A DNA stretch of 64,000 nt from Acerihabitans sp015654925. GTDB lineage: Bacteria; Pseudomonadota; Gammaproteobacteria; Enterobacterales; Enterobacteriaceae. Both the position numbers and the translations under genes were made by a program. A model generated the notes under the pieces. It saw only the letters and a program-made list of their open reading frames with translations. It ran no database searches and was not told where the DNA came from. The stretch covers positions 1,116,001-1,180,000 of the forward strand of contig NZ_CP178732.1 of assembly GCF_047324175.1 (NCBI RefSeq). The letters run 5' to 3'. Below are positions 45,648-54,571 of the stretch, in pieces (positions within the stretch are counted from its first letter, which is position 1; each line of letters begins with the position of its first letter).

Positions 45648-45761
45648 TTGCTCTATTTGGGCGGCGACCCGCCGGAAACCGTAGCCCGTTTTATTGAAGG
45701 GGTAAGGATTATCGGGTTAGCCGATATGGGAGACAACGCGTATTATCGCCTGCCAATATAG
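45648..45761 (+). pseudogene. Unassigned C-terminal coding remnant
   Basis: After the first AraC gene a 37-codon frame without a start reads LLYLGGDPPETVARFIEG and ends YYRLPI before TAG. Amino-acid composition and wobble look coding, and the end overlaps the stop of the next, convergent gene. I do not recognise the family. It may be the tail of a gene removed by a deletion. Confidence 0.35.
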
Positions 45762-46705
45762 TCCCGGTAATGGGTAGGCGCCATGCCGGTTGATCGTTTG
45801 AAGGCGTTGCTGAAAGCACTTTCTGAGCCATAGCCAAGATCGTTGGCAAGTATTTCAAGAGGCACATACTGTTCGCGCAGGGTGCGCTTTGCCAACGCCA
45901 TACGCCATTGCGTCAGATAGGTTAGCGGTCCCACGCCCGCGACGGCTTTGAAATGTGTTGCAAATCCGGTTCGCGACATTGCGCAAGCGGTGGCCAGCTC
46001 ATTAAGCTGCCATGCATGCCCGGGTTCGTCATGCATTAACCGCATGGCGGGTGCCAGACGTTGGTCATTGATCGCTCGTAGCGATCCACATGGCAATGCA
46101 TCGTTCGTTTCTAAATAAATACGCATGATCTGCACGAAAAGCAGTTGCGCGATCTGCGCAGAAACCAGGCTATAGCCTGCGCGTTCAGCCTCCCGTTCAC
46201 GAATCAGCTGATCTAATAGCCATTTCAGGGGGGCAGCATAGGGCGAGTCGGCACGAATATGAATAACCGGCGGCAGGAGCGCGGTAAGCAGCTCTCCACT
46301 GTCTTTATCCAGTTGGACATGCCCGCCTATTTGGATGCAGTCTTTTCCGGTGCCAAGCACCGCGGTCTTATAGCCCTGCGGCTGATTGGCGAACAACTCC
46401 AGCGCATTGACCGGCTCGGTTTGCAGATCGTTCGCCAGCAAAAATGCGCATGGAACGGACAACAGTACCACATCGCCTTCCCGCAGCCGGATAGGGCGGT
46501 CCTCATTTTCCAGACGCAGCCAGCATTCCCCCTTGAGTAACGCGAAAAATTTCAGATAGTCCGGTCTGGGAAAACGGATCGCCCAGGAACCTCCTGCCTG
46601 GAAGCCGCCAGAGATCATGGGCTGTGCGCTCACCAAATGAAGGAGGTGGGAGAAAGGGTCGCTGCCATATTCTGGACGATTAATCATGATTTTTGAATTT
46701 TGCAT
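45743..46705 (-). CDS. AraC-family transcriptional regulator (cupin-containing) 2
   Basis: A 320-residue paralogue of the AraC protein at 44608-45558. Shared blocks include ISGGFQAGGSWAIRFP in the sensor domain and ATACAMSRTGFATHFKAVAG plus LTYLTQWRM in the DNA-binding domain. Either MQNSKIM (46705) or the Met at 46687 could be the start. It is divergent from the aldo-keto reductase operon, 170 bases away, and is its most likely regulator. Confidence 0.86.
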   Translation of the reverse strand: MQNSKIMINRPEYGSDPFSHLLHLVSAQPMISGGFQAGGSWAIRFPRPDYLKFFALLKGECWLRLENEDRPIRLREGDVVLLSVPCAFLLANDLQTEPVNALELFANQPQGYKTAVLGTGKDCIQIGGHVQLDKDSGELLTALLPPVIHIRADSPYAAPLKWLLDQLIREREAERAGYSLVSAQIAQLLFVQIMRIYLETNDALPCGSLRAINDQRLAPAMRLMHDEPGHAWQLNELATACAMSRTGFATHFKAVAGVGPLTYLTQWRMALAKRTLREQYVPLEILANDLGYGSESAFSNAFKRSTGMAPTHYRDYIGRR

Positions 46706-46875
46706 TATTCATCATTCAATCATCCTCGCGCAAACTGGTTATGAATTCAATCTTTGTTCTTGCTGGCTCGTTATCCGTCGTCATTTAAGGACAGCGGTGT
46801 CGTAACCCGCAAAAATATCGGCAATGTTTTTAACGTCGCATCGCGATGTCCCATCATAAAAACAGGAGTCTTCTT

Positions 46876-47988
46876 ATGCGTTATATCAAGCTGGGCAATA
46901 CCGGCCTCGATGTTTCTCCGATAGCGATTGGCGCGATGAGCTACGGAGAGCCCGAGCGTGGCCATCCAGTGTGGTCGCTCGGTGAAGCCGAAAGCCGTCC
47001 CTTGATCAGGCATGCTCTGGAGGCCGGCATCAACTTCTTCGACACGGCGAACATGTATTCGCAAGGGTCTAGCGAGGAAATCCTCGGGCGGGCTTTGAAA
47101 GACTTCGCCAACCGCGACGATATCGTCATCGCCACCAAGGTGCGCCACCCGATGCGCTCGGGGCCGAACGGCAAAGGTCTGTCGCGTAAAGCCATCATGA
47201 CCGAGATCGACCACAGTCTGCGGCGGTTGGGCACCGACTACGTTGATCTTTATCAGATCCATCGGCTGGATAACACCACCCCGCTCGAAGAGACACTGGA
47301 GGCGCTGCACGATATCGTCAAGATGGGCAAGGTACGCTACATTGGCGCTTCATCGATGCACGCCTGGGAGTTCAGCAAAGCTCTGCATCTGCAACAGGCC
47401 AACGGCTGGGCGCGGTTCGTCTCCATGCAGGATCACTATAATCTGCTGGCGCGCGAGGAGGAGCGCGAGATGCTGCCGCTGTGCGCGGACGAGGGCGTGG
47501 GTACCCTGGTGTGGAGTCCGCTGGCCCGCGGTCGTCTTGCCCGTCCCTGGCAGGATGCGAAGGCCACGGCGCGATCGGGCAACGACGGGTTCGCCGACAT
47601 GCTCTACACCGACCAGACCGCCGAGAGCGATCGGATCATCGTGGATGCGGTCGGTTCGATTGCCCATGCCCGCGTCGTGTCGCGCGCGCAGATCGCGCTA
47701 GCCTGGCTGCGCCGCAATCCGGTGGTGGTTGCACCGCTGGTCGGCGCCAGCACCATCGCGCAAATCGATGACGCGGTGGCATCGTTGGCGATTGACTTGA
47801 CCGACGAGGAAGCCAGTGCGCTGGATGCGCCGTACACACCGCGCTATGACTTCCAGGGGATCTCCGACGATAAAGTGTTGAGCCGTATCATGGCCCGCTT
47901 GCCCGGTTTTAGCCCCGTTGATGTGAAAGCCGGTGGCGCAACGCACGAAGGTAATGATACCGGCCGCTTGCAGGTGCCGTCGTCATGA
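46876..47988 (+). CDS. Aldo/keto reductase
   Basis: A 370-residue NADPH-dependent oxidoreductase. The catalytic set is visible: Asp and Tyr in FFDTANMYSQGSSE, Lys in VIATKVRHP, His in LYQIHRLD. The C-terminal cofactor segment PLVGASTIAQIDDAV is present. ATG 46876 is preceded by CAGGAG at the right distance; an in-frame start ten codons upstream lacks one. It is the first gene of an operon, and its stop overlaps the next ORF by ATGA. Confidence 0.9.
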   Translation: MRYIKLGNTGLDVSPIAIGAMSYGEPERGHPVWSLGEAESRPLIRHALEAGINFFDTANMYSQGSSEEILGRALKDFANRDDIVIATKVRHPMRSGPNGKGLSRKAIMTEIDHSLRRLGTDYVDLYQIHRLDNTTPLEETLEALHDIVKMGKVRYIGASSMHAWEFSKALHLQQANGWARFVSMQDHYNLLAREEEREMLPLCADEGVGTLVWSPLARGRLARPWQDAKATARSGNDGFADMLYTDQTAESDRIIVDAVGSIAHARVVSRAQIALAWLRRNPVVVAPLVGASTIAQIDDAVASLAIDLTDEEASALDAPYTPRYDFQGISDDKVLSRIMARLPGFSPVDVKAGGATHEGNDTGRLQVPSS

Positions 47989-48125
47989 TCCGCGACAGCC
48001 TGACTGTCCTTGTGAATACTAGCACCTTGCTCCAGATGCCGTTTATCTACCTGGTACTGGACGCTATCGTCGCCTGCTTGTCGTACGGCTCGGGCGTTTC
48101 AGCGGACGGGAAGGCGACTGAATGA
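47985..48125 (+). CDS. 46-residue hydrophobic ORF, translationally coupled on both sides
   Basis: Starts MIRDSLTVLVNTSTLLQMPF and ends ADGKATE. The middle is hydrophobic and could form one membrane helix (about 15-35, QMPFIYLVLDAIVACL). Its ATG overlaps the stop of the aldo-keto reductase, and its TGA overlaps the start of the MFS gene, both as ATGA. Such double coupling argues for translation. I do not recognise a family; it may be a small membrane protein or the stub of a longer one. Confidence 0.55.
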   Translation: MIRDSLTVLVNTSTLLQMPFIYLVLDAIVACLSYGSGVSADGKATE

Positions 48126-49459
48126 ACCGCGGCCTAGCGGCAGCCTCATCGGATTCGCTGCGTGCATGGGCGACGGTCTTTGTCCTGCTGCTGTTGGTCA
48201 CGCTGGCATTTATTGACCGGATGTCGATCTCACTGATGGTCGATCCCATCAAAGCCAGTTTTGGCATCAATGATTTCAGGATAGGGTTACTGCAAGGTCC
48301 GGCGTTTGCCATATTCTTCCTCATCGGCAGCCTGCCTATGGGCTGGATAGTCGATCGGTTCTCCGCACGCTGGACAATCTACATCGGCGTGACGATATGG
48401 TCCCTAGCGACCATAGCCTGCGGGTTGGCCGGTTCCTTTGTAGACCTGCTGATTGCGCGTTGTCTGGTGGGGCTGGGCGAAGCGGCCTTGCAGCCCGCCA
48501 GTTGGTGCCTGGTGTCCCGGCTGTTTCCACCACACCGGTTGGCGCTGGCAATCAGCGTGCTTTCCGCTGGGGCGCAGATCGGCGCCGCCATGTCTTATGT
48601 GTTGGGCGGTGTACTGATCGCGCAGGCTACGGCGATCGCATCGAGGCCGCTGCCGATCCTTGGCGACGTCGAGTCATGGCAGGTCGTGTTCCTTGCCTGT
48701 GGTTTGCCGGGCCTGGCGATGGCCTCCCTAATCTTTGCTGCTCCCAAAGACCGGACTGCGCAAACTCCGCTGGCGCGTCCGCCCCGCGATGGGCTGAGGA
48801 GCTTCATAAGCGACAACCGCCTGTTCCTAGTCTGTCACTTCACCGGTTTTTCGCTGCTTTGCGCCATGACCTACGGCGCGGCCGCCTGGCTGCCGACATT
48901 GTTGATGCGTAGCTACGGACTGGACATTCGTACCGTCGGGGCGGTACTGGCCACCGTTGCCGTGACTGCCGGTATCGGCGGCTACGTTTTCAACGGCTGG
49001 TGGGTCGACCGTTCCTTTGCCCGTGGCAAAAAAGATGCGCATCTGCGACATTTTTCTTTGGTTGCAGGTAGCGTCGCCATTCTTGGCGGTCTGGGTTTCA
49101 GCATGGCCTCGAACGCCATCGCCATCGTGATTTGTTTCGCCGCCATCCAGTTCTTACAGCCGTTCTCTGGCGTGGCGGGCGCCGCCTTACAGCTCGCTAC
49201 GCCGCAGGCGTATCGCGGGCGGATTTCTGCAGCATTCATCATGCTCTACAACAGCGCAGGCATCGCGTTAGGTCCAGGGCTAGTTGTTTGGCTTGGCCAT
49301 CGCGTCTTTGCCAGTGATGACCTCGGTCCGGCTATCGCCGGCAGCTATATCCTGCTGGGCTGCACCGCGTCGGCTTTACTTTGGTTTGGGCGCGATTATG
49401 CCGCCGCGGCGATGCAGCGAGCCTCCTCTCCCACCGACAATCAGGGACCCTCCCCATGA
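48122..49459 (+). CDS. MFS permease, Spinster/ACS-like
   Basis: A 445-residue transporter with about 12 hydrophobic helices. The first reads VFVLLLLVTLAFIDRMSISL, with the Asp-Arg signature of sugar/organic-anion MFS proteins, and GWIVDRFSARW is the loop 2-3 motif. Related proteins import organic acids or lipids. The start overlaps the 46-residue ORF, and the stop overlaps the aldehyde dehydrogenase start by four bases. Confidence 0.85.
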   Translation: MNRGLAAASSDSLRAWATVFVLLLLVTLAFIDRMSISLMVDPIKASFGINDFRIGLLQGPAFAIFFLIGSLPMGWIVDRFSARWTIYIGVTIWSLATIACGLAGSFVDLLIARCLVGLGEAALQPASWCLVSRLFPPHRLALAISVLSAGAQIGAAMSYVLGGVLIAQATAIASRPLPILGDVESWQVVFLACGLPGLAMASLIFAAPKDRTAQTPLARPPRDGLRSFISDNRLFLVCHFTGFSLLCAMTYGAAAWLPTLLMRSYGLDIRTVGAVLATVAVTAGIGGYVFNGWWVDRSFARGKKDAHLRHFSLVAGSVAILGGLGFSMASNAIAIVICFAAIQFLQPFSGVAGAALQLATPQAYRGRISAAFIMLYNSAGIALGPGLVVWLGHRVFASDDLGPAIAGSYILLGCTASALLWFGRDYAAAAMQRASSPTDNQGPSP

Positions 49460-50880
49460 AATTCATTACCCAGCATTACATCAACGGACGCTTCGTCGAT
49501 TCACACGGCCGCGAGGTTCTCGATCTCGTCAACCCGAGCAACCGCGCGTTGATCGGTCGGGTTACGCTCGGAGATGTCGAAGATACGCATGCCGCTATCC
49601 GTGCTGCGAAGCAGGCGTTCAAACGCTACTCGACATCCTCGTTGGAGGAGCGTGCCGGGCATCTGCAACGGCTACATGATGCTATCCTCGCGCGGGAGGC
49701 AGAGCATATCGCGGCACGGATCCTGGAATACGGCGGCGTGGCCCGGCACAATGCTTTCTCCATCCGTGGTGCAGCCAGGGTCTTCGTTAACATGAAAAAA
49801 ACCCTGGAAGAGATGCCGTTGCGACAGCGTATCGGCGCCGCTGAAGTCCAGCTTAAGCCGGTTGGCGTTGCGGCGCTGATCACTCCCTGGAACTCAGCCA
49901 TTTTCATGGTCTGCAATAAGCTGGCGCCGGCGCTGGCGGCTGGCTGTAGCGTGGTGATCAAGCCGAGCGAACTGAGTGCGCTGCAAACGCAACTGCTGGT
50001 CGAGTGCATCGAGGCCGCGGGATTGCCGCCCGGCGTCGTTAATGTCGTCAATGGCCGCGGCGATGTGGTCGGCAACGTGCTGGCGGTTCATCCCGATATC
50101 GCCAAGGTCTCCTTCACCGGTTCCACCGCCGTGGGCAAAGCGGTGATGCGCAGCGCCGCCGACACAATCAAGCGCGTGACCCTGGAACTGGGCGGCAAGT
50201 CCGCTCATATCGTGCTCGATGATGCGGATGTTGACGCCGCCGCCGCCTTTGCGCTTTCTGCCGCTTTTATGAATAACGGCCAGGCGTGCATCTCGGGAAC
50301 ACGCCTGCTGGTCCCCGAGCATAAACTCGAAGAGATGAAAACCGCCCTGCTGAAGGCCAGCTCGCTGTGGACAGTGGGCGACCCCGCAGACGATAATTCG
50401 GCTTTGGGGCCCCTGGCTAACGCCCGGCAGTTCGATCGCGTGCAGGGTTATATCCGGCGTGGCATTGAGGAAGGCGCCACGCTGCTGGTGGGAGGCGAAG
50501 GGCATCCGCCGGGGCTTACTGCAGGCTATTTTACCAGGCCGACCATCTTCGTTGATGTTCGCAATGACATGACGATCGCCCGCGAGGAGATCTTCGGCCC
50601 GGTGCTTGCCGTGATGACCTACAAGACCGAGGATGAGGCGGTCGAGATAGCCAATGATTCGGTTTATGGGCTACAGGGATGGGTCAGCACCGGCGATCCG
50701 GCGCGAGGCAAGGCCATCGCCGAGCGAATCGAGGCCGGCGCAGTGATGGTCAATCGCATCTACGATCTGTTTGACGAGGCCGGGGTGCCTGCCGGCGGGT
50801 TCAAACAATCGGGCATCGGCCGGGAGTTCGGCATCTATGGCCTGCATGAGTACCTGGGCACGCAGGCAGTGTTCTCATGA
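49456..50880 (+). CDS. Aldehyde dehydrogenase (NAD(P)+)
   Basis: A 474-residue ALDH. The cofactor motif FTGSTAVGKAV, general-base Glu in LELGGKSAHIVL and catalytic Cys in NNGQACISGTR are intact. The start at 49456 overlaps the MFS stop (ATGA) and matches the family N terminus; an upstream frame to 49381 is not homologous. It should oxidise an aldehyde to an acid. The partner reductase, permease and hydrolase point to one pathway. Confidence 0.93.
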   Translation: MKFITQHYINGRFVDSHGREVLDLVNPSNRALIGRVTLGDVEDTHAAIRAAKQAFKRYSTSSLEERAGHLQRLHDAILAREAEHIAARILEYGGVARHNAFSIRGAARVFVNMKKTLEEMPLRQRIGAAEVQLKPVGVAALITPWNSAIFMVCNKLAPALAAGCSVVIKPSELSALQTQLLVECIEAAGLPPGVVNVVNGRGDVVGNVLAVHPDIAKVSFTGSTAVGKAVMRSAADTIKRVTLELGGKSAHIVLDDADVDAAAAFALSAAFMNNGQACISGTRLLVPEHKLEEMKTALLKASSLWTVGDPADDNSALGPLANARQFDRVQGYIRRGIEEGATLLVGGEGHPPGLTAGYFTRPTIFVDVRNDMTIAREEIFGPVLAVMTYKTEDEAVEIANDSVYGLQGWVSTGDPARGKAIAERIEAGAVMVNRIYDLFDEAGVPAGGFKQSGIGREFGIYGLHEYLGTQAVFS

Positions 50881-52172
50881 ATGGGAGCGCGCCGAAAAGC
50901 CTCTGGCGCCGGAATCATCCGCGCAGACTGGGCTGGAGAAAACTATTGGCGATCGTTCTGTTTGTGCCGGTAGCCACGGTCTCCTATGGCGTCTATCAGT
51001 TGCTGATAAACCCGGCTTTGGGCGGTAAGCCCGCAGATGAACGCCTGGCGCGTATGCAGCAATCACCGCAGTGGCGCGATGGTCAATTTGTGAACCCACA
51101 GCCGCAGTGGTCTGACTTACGCAGCGCCTGGCTGCGCTTTCTGTTCGGCAAAGCGAATCCCCACGGCGAGCCTGAGGCGCCGATCCCCGTGGTGCATAAC
51201 GATGCCGGTATGCTGGCGACCCCGCCAGCTTCCGGGCTGCGCGTGACGTGGTTCGGCCACTCTTCTGCGTTAATCGAGATCGATGGCGGTAGGGTACTTA
51301 TTGATCCGCTATGGAGCGAACGGCCTTCCCCGCTGTCGTGGATCGGGCCGAAGCGCTGGTATCCGCCGCCGGTGGCGCTGGAATCATTGCGGGACATCGT
51401 CGATGTGGTGGTTATTTCCCACGAACACTTCGACCATCTGGACTATGCCACCATTCATGCCATGCGCACCTGGCGCACGCAATTCGTCGTCCCGCTCGGC
51501 GTGGGGGCTCATCTATTGCGCTGGGGCATTCCCGAGGCGCGCATCCGCGAGCTGGACTGGTGGGAGTCAGTTCGTATTGACGGGCTGGACGTCGTCGCTA
51601 CGCCTGCCCGGCATTCATCGGGGCGCCTTTCTTTCGGGCCCCGGCCCTTATGGGCGGGTTTTGCCCTGATCGGCGACCGCCATCGTGTCTGGTATTCAGG
51701 CGATACCGGCTTTCATAACACATTCACCGATATCGGCGAGAGACTGGGACCATTCGATCTCACCCTTATTGATGCCGGGCAGTACGACGCGAATTGGCCG
51801 GATGCACACCAGGGGCCAGAACTGGCTGTGGAAGCACACAAGTGCGTACGAGGCCGGGCCATGCTGCCAATACACTGGGCATTGATCAAGCAGGCGAATC
51901 ATACCTGGACCGAGCCCGTCGAGCGGGTGCTGGCCGCCGCCCGCAGACATAGGATTACTGTGCTGACACTCCGGCCAGGAGAAAGCATCGAACCCGCTAA
52001 TGTCGTGCCGGGCGTGCGCTGGTGGCCCGAACTTCCGTGGCGGACCACGGATGAAACGCCAATTTACGGCACTGAGGCGGGATTGGTATCAAACCGCATA
52101 CAGCCCGACGCCTGCGGCGATCTACCTGATCGACAATCGGTCGCAGCGCCAGGTGACGATCGCTACGAATAG
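50877..52172 (+). CDS. Metallo-beta-lactamase-fold hydrolase (NAPE-PLD/UlaG-like)
   Basis: A 431-residue protein. A hydrophobic N-terminal helix (about 22-42) should anchor it or export it. The metal site SHEHFDHLD, an earlier WFGHSS, plus YSGDTGF and PIHW, are typical of the branch related to N-acylphosphatidylethanolamine phospholipase D. It is the fourth enzyme gene of the operon and overlaps the aldehyde dehydrogenase by four bases. The end (about 390-431) is poorly conserved. Substrate unknown. Confidence 0.85.
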   Translation: MNGSAPKSLWRRNHPRRLGWRKLLAIVLFVPVATVSYGVYQLLINPALGGKPADERLARMQQSPQWRDGQFVNPQPQWSDLRSAWLRFLFGKANPHGEPEAPIPVVHNDAGMLATPPASGLRVTWFGHSSALIEIDGGRVLIDPLWSERPSPLSWIGPKRWYPPPVALESLRDIVDVVVISHEHFDHLDYATIHAMRTWRTQFVVPLGVGAHLLRWGIPEARIRELDWWESVRIDGLDVVATPARHSSGRLSFGPRPLWAGFALIGDRHRVWYSGDTGFHNTFTDIGERLGPFDLTLIDAGQYDANWPDAHQGPELAVEAHKCVRGRAMLPIHWALIKQANHTWTEPVERVLAAARRHRITVLTLRPGESIEPANVVPGVRWWPELPWRTTDETPIYGTEAGLVSNRIQPDACGDLPDRQSVAAPGDDRYE

Positions 52173-52199
52173 GTATAACTGCAATTAAGGAGCGACAAC

Positions 52200-53531
52200 A
52201 TGGCGATGAACCAGACAGATAACAATGCGCGTATCATCGTGGTCATTGGCGCGACAGGGCAACAGGGCGGCGCCGTGGCCCGCGCGCTTGCGGCGGTGTG
52301 GGCCGGGCCGGAGAAGAACGCGCATCTTGATGGCCCGCCACTGATTGTGACCCGTACCGACGGCGCGACGCCGTTTCGGCTGGTCACGCATATCGGCGAC
52401 GTGGGCCATATGATGGTGGTCGGTCCCACCGGCATGGGCAAATCGGTGCTGTTGGCGAGATTGGCGATGCAATTCCGTCGTTATCCCGGTTCGCGCATTT
52501 TTGCCTTCGACATGGGGCGCTCAATGCGCGCCACGGTGCTGGGACTGGGCGGAGAGCACTACGATCTGGGCGCCGATGGCGCTATCGCCTTTCAGCCGCT
52601 GGCGCAGATCGATCGGGATAGCTATCGCAGCCGGGCCGCCGAATGGGTTGAAGGCCGGCTGCGGCATGAGGGTGTGACCGTCGGCCCGGACGAAAAAGCC
52701 GCGGTCTGGTCGGCGCTGGAGAGCCTGGCAGGCGCGCCGATCGAGCAACGTACGCTGACCGGTCTGTCGGTGTTGCTGCAATCCAACGCGCTGCGTCAGG
52801 CACTCGCCCCCTATGTGCTGGGCGGCGTACATGGCAATATGCTGGATGCCGATCGCGATAAGCTGGGCGCGGCCGACGTGCAGTGCTTTGAGATGGAAGA
52901 ACTGATGGGCAGCAAGGCTGCGGTGCTGGCCGTGCTGGGGTATTTGTTCGCGCGTTTGGAAGCACGTTTTGACGGCGCGCCAACGCTGCTGATCCTCGAT
53001 GAATCCTGGTTGTTCCTTGACGACCCGGTGTTTGCCGCCCGCATCCGTCAGTGGCTCAAAACGCTGCGCAAGAAAAATGTCAGCGTCATTTTCGCCACCC
53101 AGTCGCTGGCTGACATTCAACATTCCAGCATTGCGCCCGCGATTATCGAAAGCTGCGCCAGCCGTATCTTCCTGCCCAATCCACAGGCTACCGAACCGCA
53201 AATTCGCGCTATTTACGAAAACTTCGGACTCAACAGCCGTCAGATCGAGATTGTCGCCACCGCCGAACCCAAGCGTGACTACTACTACCAGTCGCGGCTG
53301 GGCAACCGGGTATTTGACCTCGATCTGGGGCCGGTGGCGCTGGCTTTTGCCAGCGCATCCTCGTCACCGCATCAGCGCGATATCGATCGGGTGCTGGCGC
53401 AGTACGGCGCAGCGGACTTTACCGCCGCCTGGCTGTGGCATCGCGGATTGCCGTGGGCCGCCGATCTGCTGCCGGGTTATCCCGGCGTTGCCGCTTCCTT
53501 TTCCCATCCGCTACTGGAGACGCAGTCATGA
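52200..53531 (+). pseudogene. Chimera: NmrA-like N terminus fused in frame to the C-terminal half of TrbE
   Basis: A 443-residue open frame. Residues 11-31 (RIIVVIGATGQQGGAVARAL) are the NAD(P)-binding start of an NmrA-type protein with its own AAGGAG site. From about residue 32 (VWAGPEKNAHLDGPPL) it is TrbE/VirB4, the conjugation ATPase, with Walker A GPTGMGKS (75-82), Walker B LLILDESW and the typical KTLRKKNVSVIFATQSLADI. The N-terminal half of TrbE is missing. The frame crosses the join near 52,293. It may be translated with the upstream operon, but it cannot be a normal conjugation ATPase. trbJ follows by a 4-base overlap. Confidence 0.85.
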
Positions 53532-54127
53532 AAATCTGTCCTGTTGCCATAGTCATCGCCGGGGCTTTGGTGTTTATGCCCCCGACCTTCGCCCTGACGG
53601 TCTTCGACCCGGCGAACTACGTGCAGAACACACTGACCGCCGTACGAACAATGGAGCAAATCAACAATCAGATTAACCAGCTCCAGAATGAGGCGCAGAT
53701 GCTGATGAACCAGGCGCGTAATCTGGCGACGCTGGATTTCAATGTGGTCAACCGGCTAAGAACCACGCTGGCGACGACGCAGCGGCTCATTGGCGAGGCG
53801 CAGGGCATGGCCTACGACGTGCAGAACCTGGATCAGGAATTTTCCCGGCTGTATCCGCAGCAGTATGCCCAGACCGTCAGCAGCAACCAGATGTTTCAGG
53901 ATGCGCATGCGCGCTGGAAAAATACGCTCGACGGCCTGCAAACCGCCATGCGCACTCAGGCGCAGGTATCGCAGAATTTGTCGGAAGACGAGGGCGTGCT
54001 GGCCGATCTGGTGAGCCGGAGCCAGTCCGCCACCGGCGCCTTGCAGGCGACACAGGCCACCAACCAACTATTGGCCTTAGAGAGGCGAAGTCAAAAGACT
54101 GAGCAGGCAGCCATGATATGGTTATGA
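53528..54127 (+). pseudogene. trbJ: TrbJ conjugal transfer protein, C-terminally truncated
   Basis: Begins with a signal peptide (ICPVAIVIAGALVFMPPTFA) and continues with the Gln/Asn-rich coiled coil (NNQINQLQNEAQMLMNQARN) of P-type conjugation protein TrbJ, a VirB5-like pilus-tip factor. After LQATQATNQLLAL at about residue 182 the sequence departs from the family and ends after 17 odd residues, so roughly the last 50 residues are lost. The ATG overlaps the trbE stop. The structured DNA downstream may be the cause. Confidence 0.82.
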
Positions 54128-54420
54128 AGTTAACGCATGTTCACTGCGAAGTGCAGTCAGGCCGTAACTCGAAGCGAATATCGATGTCGATAGTTGCGGT
54201 GGTCTTTAGCCTCTAGCCATGATGTCAACATCGTGAAGTGGTGGGCGCATTGAAAGGCGTACGGCGAAGACTCTCGCAATAGGGTGGAAAGCCAGCTAGT
54301 TAGAATGTAGATTGCGAGCGGGGACAACGGACAGCACCTTTTGTGATTTCTGCGGGAGGCCGGAAATAGCGCCTCCAAAGCGAGAGTTGCTGGATTAACA
54401 TGAATGATTTTTACCCGGTG
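54128..54420 (+). ncRNA. Structured region, possible 5' part of a group II intron interrupting trbJ
   Basis: This stretch lacks a gene and folds well on paper. CTCGCAAT (around 54272) pairs with ATTGCGAG (around 54312), TATCGA with TCGATA, GATGT with ACATC, and GGAGGC with GCCTCC; several are nested. The arrangement right where trbJ is broken resembles domain I of a group II intron. No domain V or reverse transcriptase is present. The identification is uncertain. Confidence 0.38.
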
Positions 54421-54509
54421 GATGCATTGAGCAGGCTGACGTTCTCATGTAGTTGAGGCTTCTCATCGCCCTTATTTTGTTTTGCTTTACGCTGATGCCA
54501 TCCCTTAAT
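54421..54509. other. Upstream flank of the abiE promoter
   Basis: T-rich DNA without a gene; part of the 444-base gap between trbJ and abiEi. Confidence 0.4.
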
Positions 54510-54568
54510 GTTGACAATCGGTCAACTTGGTAGTTTACTATTTTCAATATAGTTTCACTTATAGTGAA
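54510..54568 (+). promoter_or_regulatory. abiE promoter/operator with two inverted repeats
   Basis: GTTGAC and GTCAAC (54510-54515, 54521-54526) form one inverted repeat containing a TTGACA -35. TTCACT-TAT-AGTGAA (54554-54568) forms a second, ending three bases before the abiEi ATG. AbiEi antitoxins in this family autorepress by binding inverted repeats, so these are likely operators. Confidence 0.65.
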
Positions 54569-54571
54569 TGT

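Noticed and set aside
54157..54378. 73-codon minus-strand frame after trbJ
   Set aside because: Composition does not look coding, and the region is better explained by folded complementary segments.
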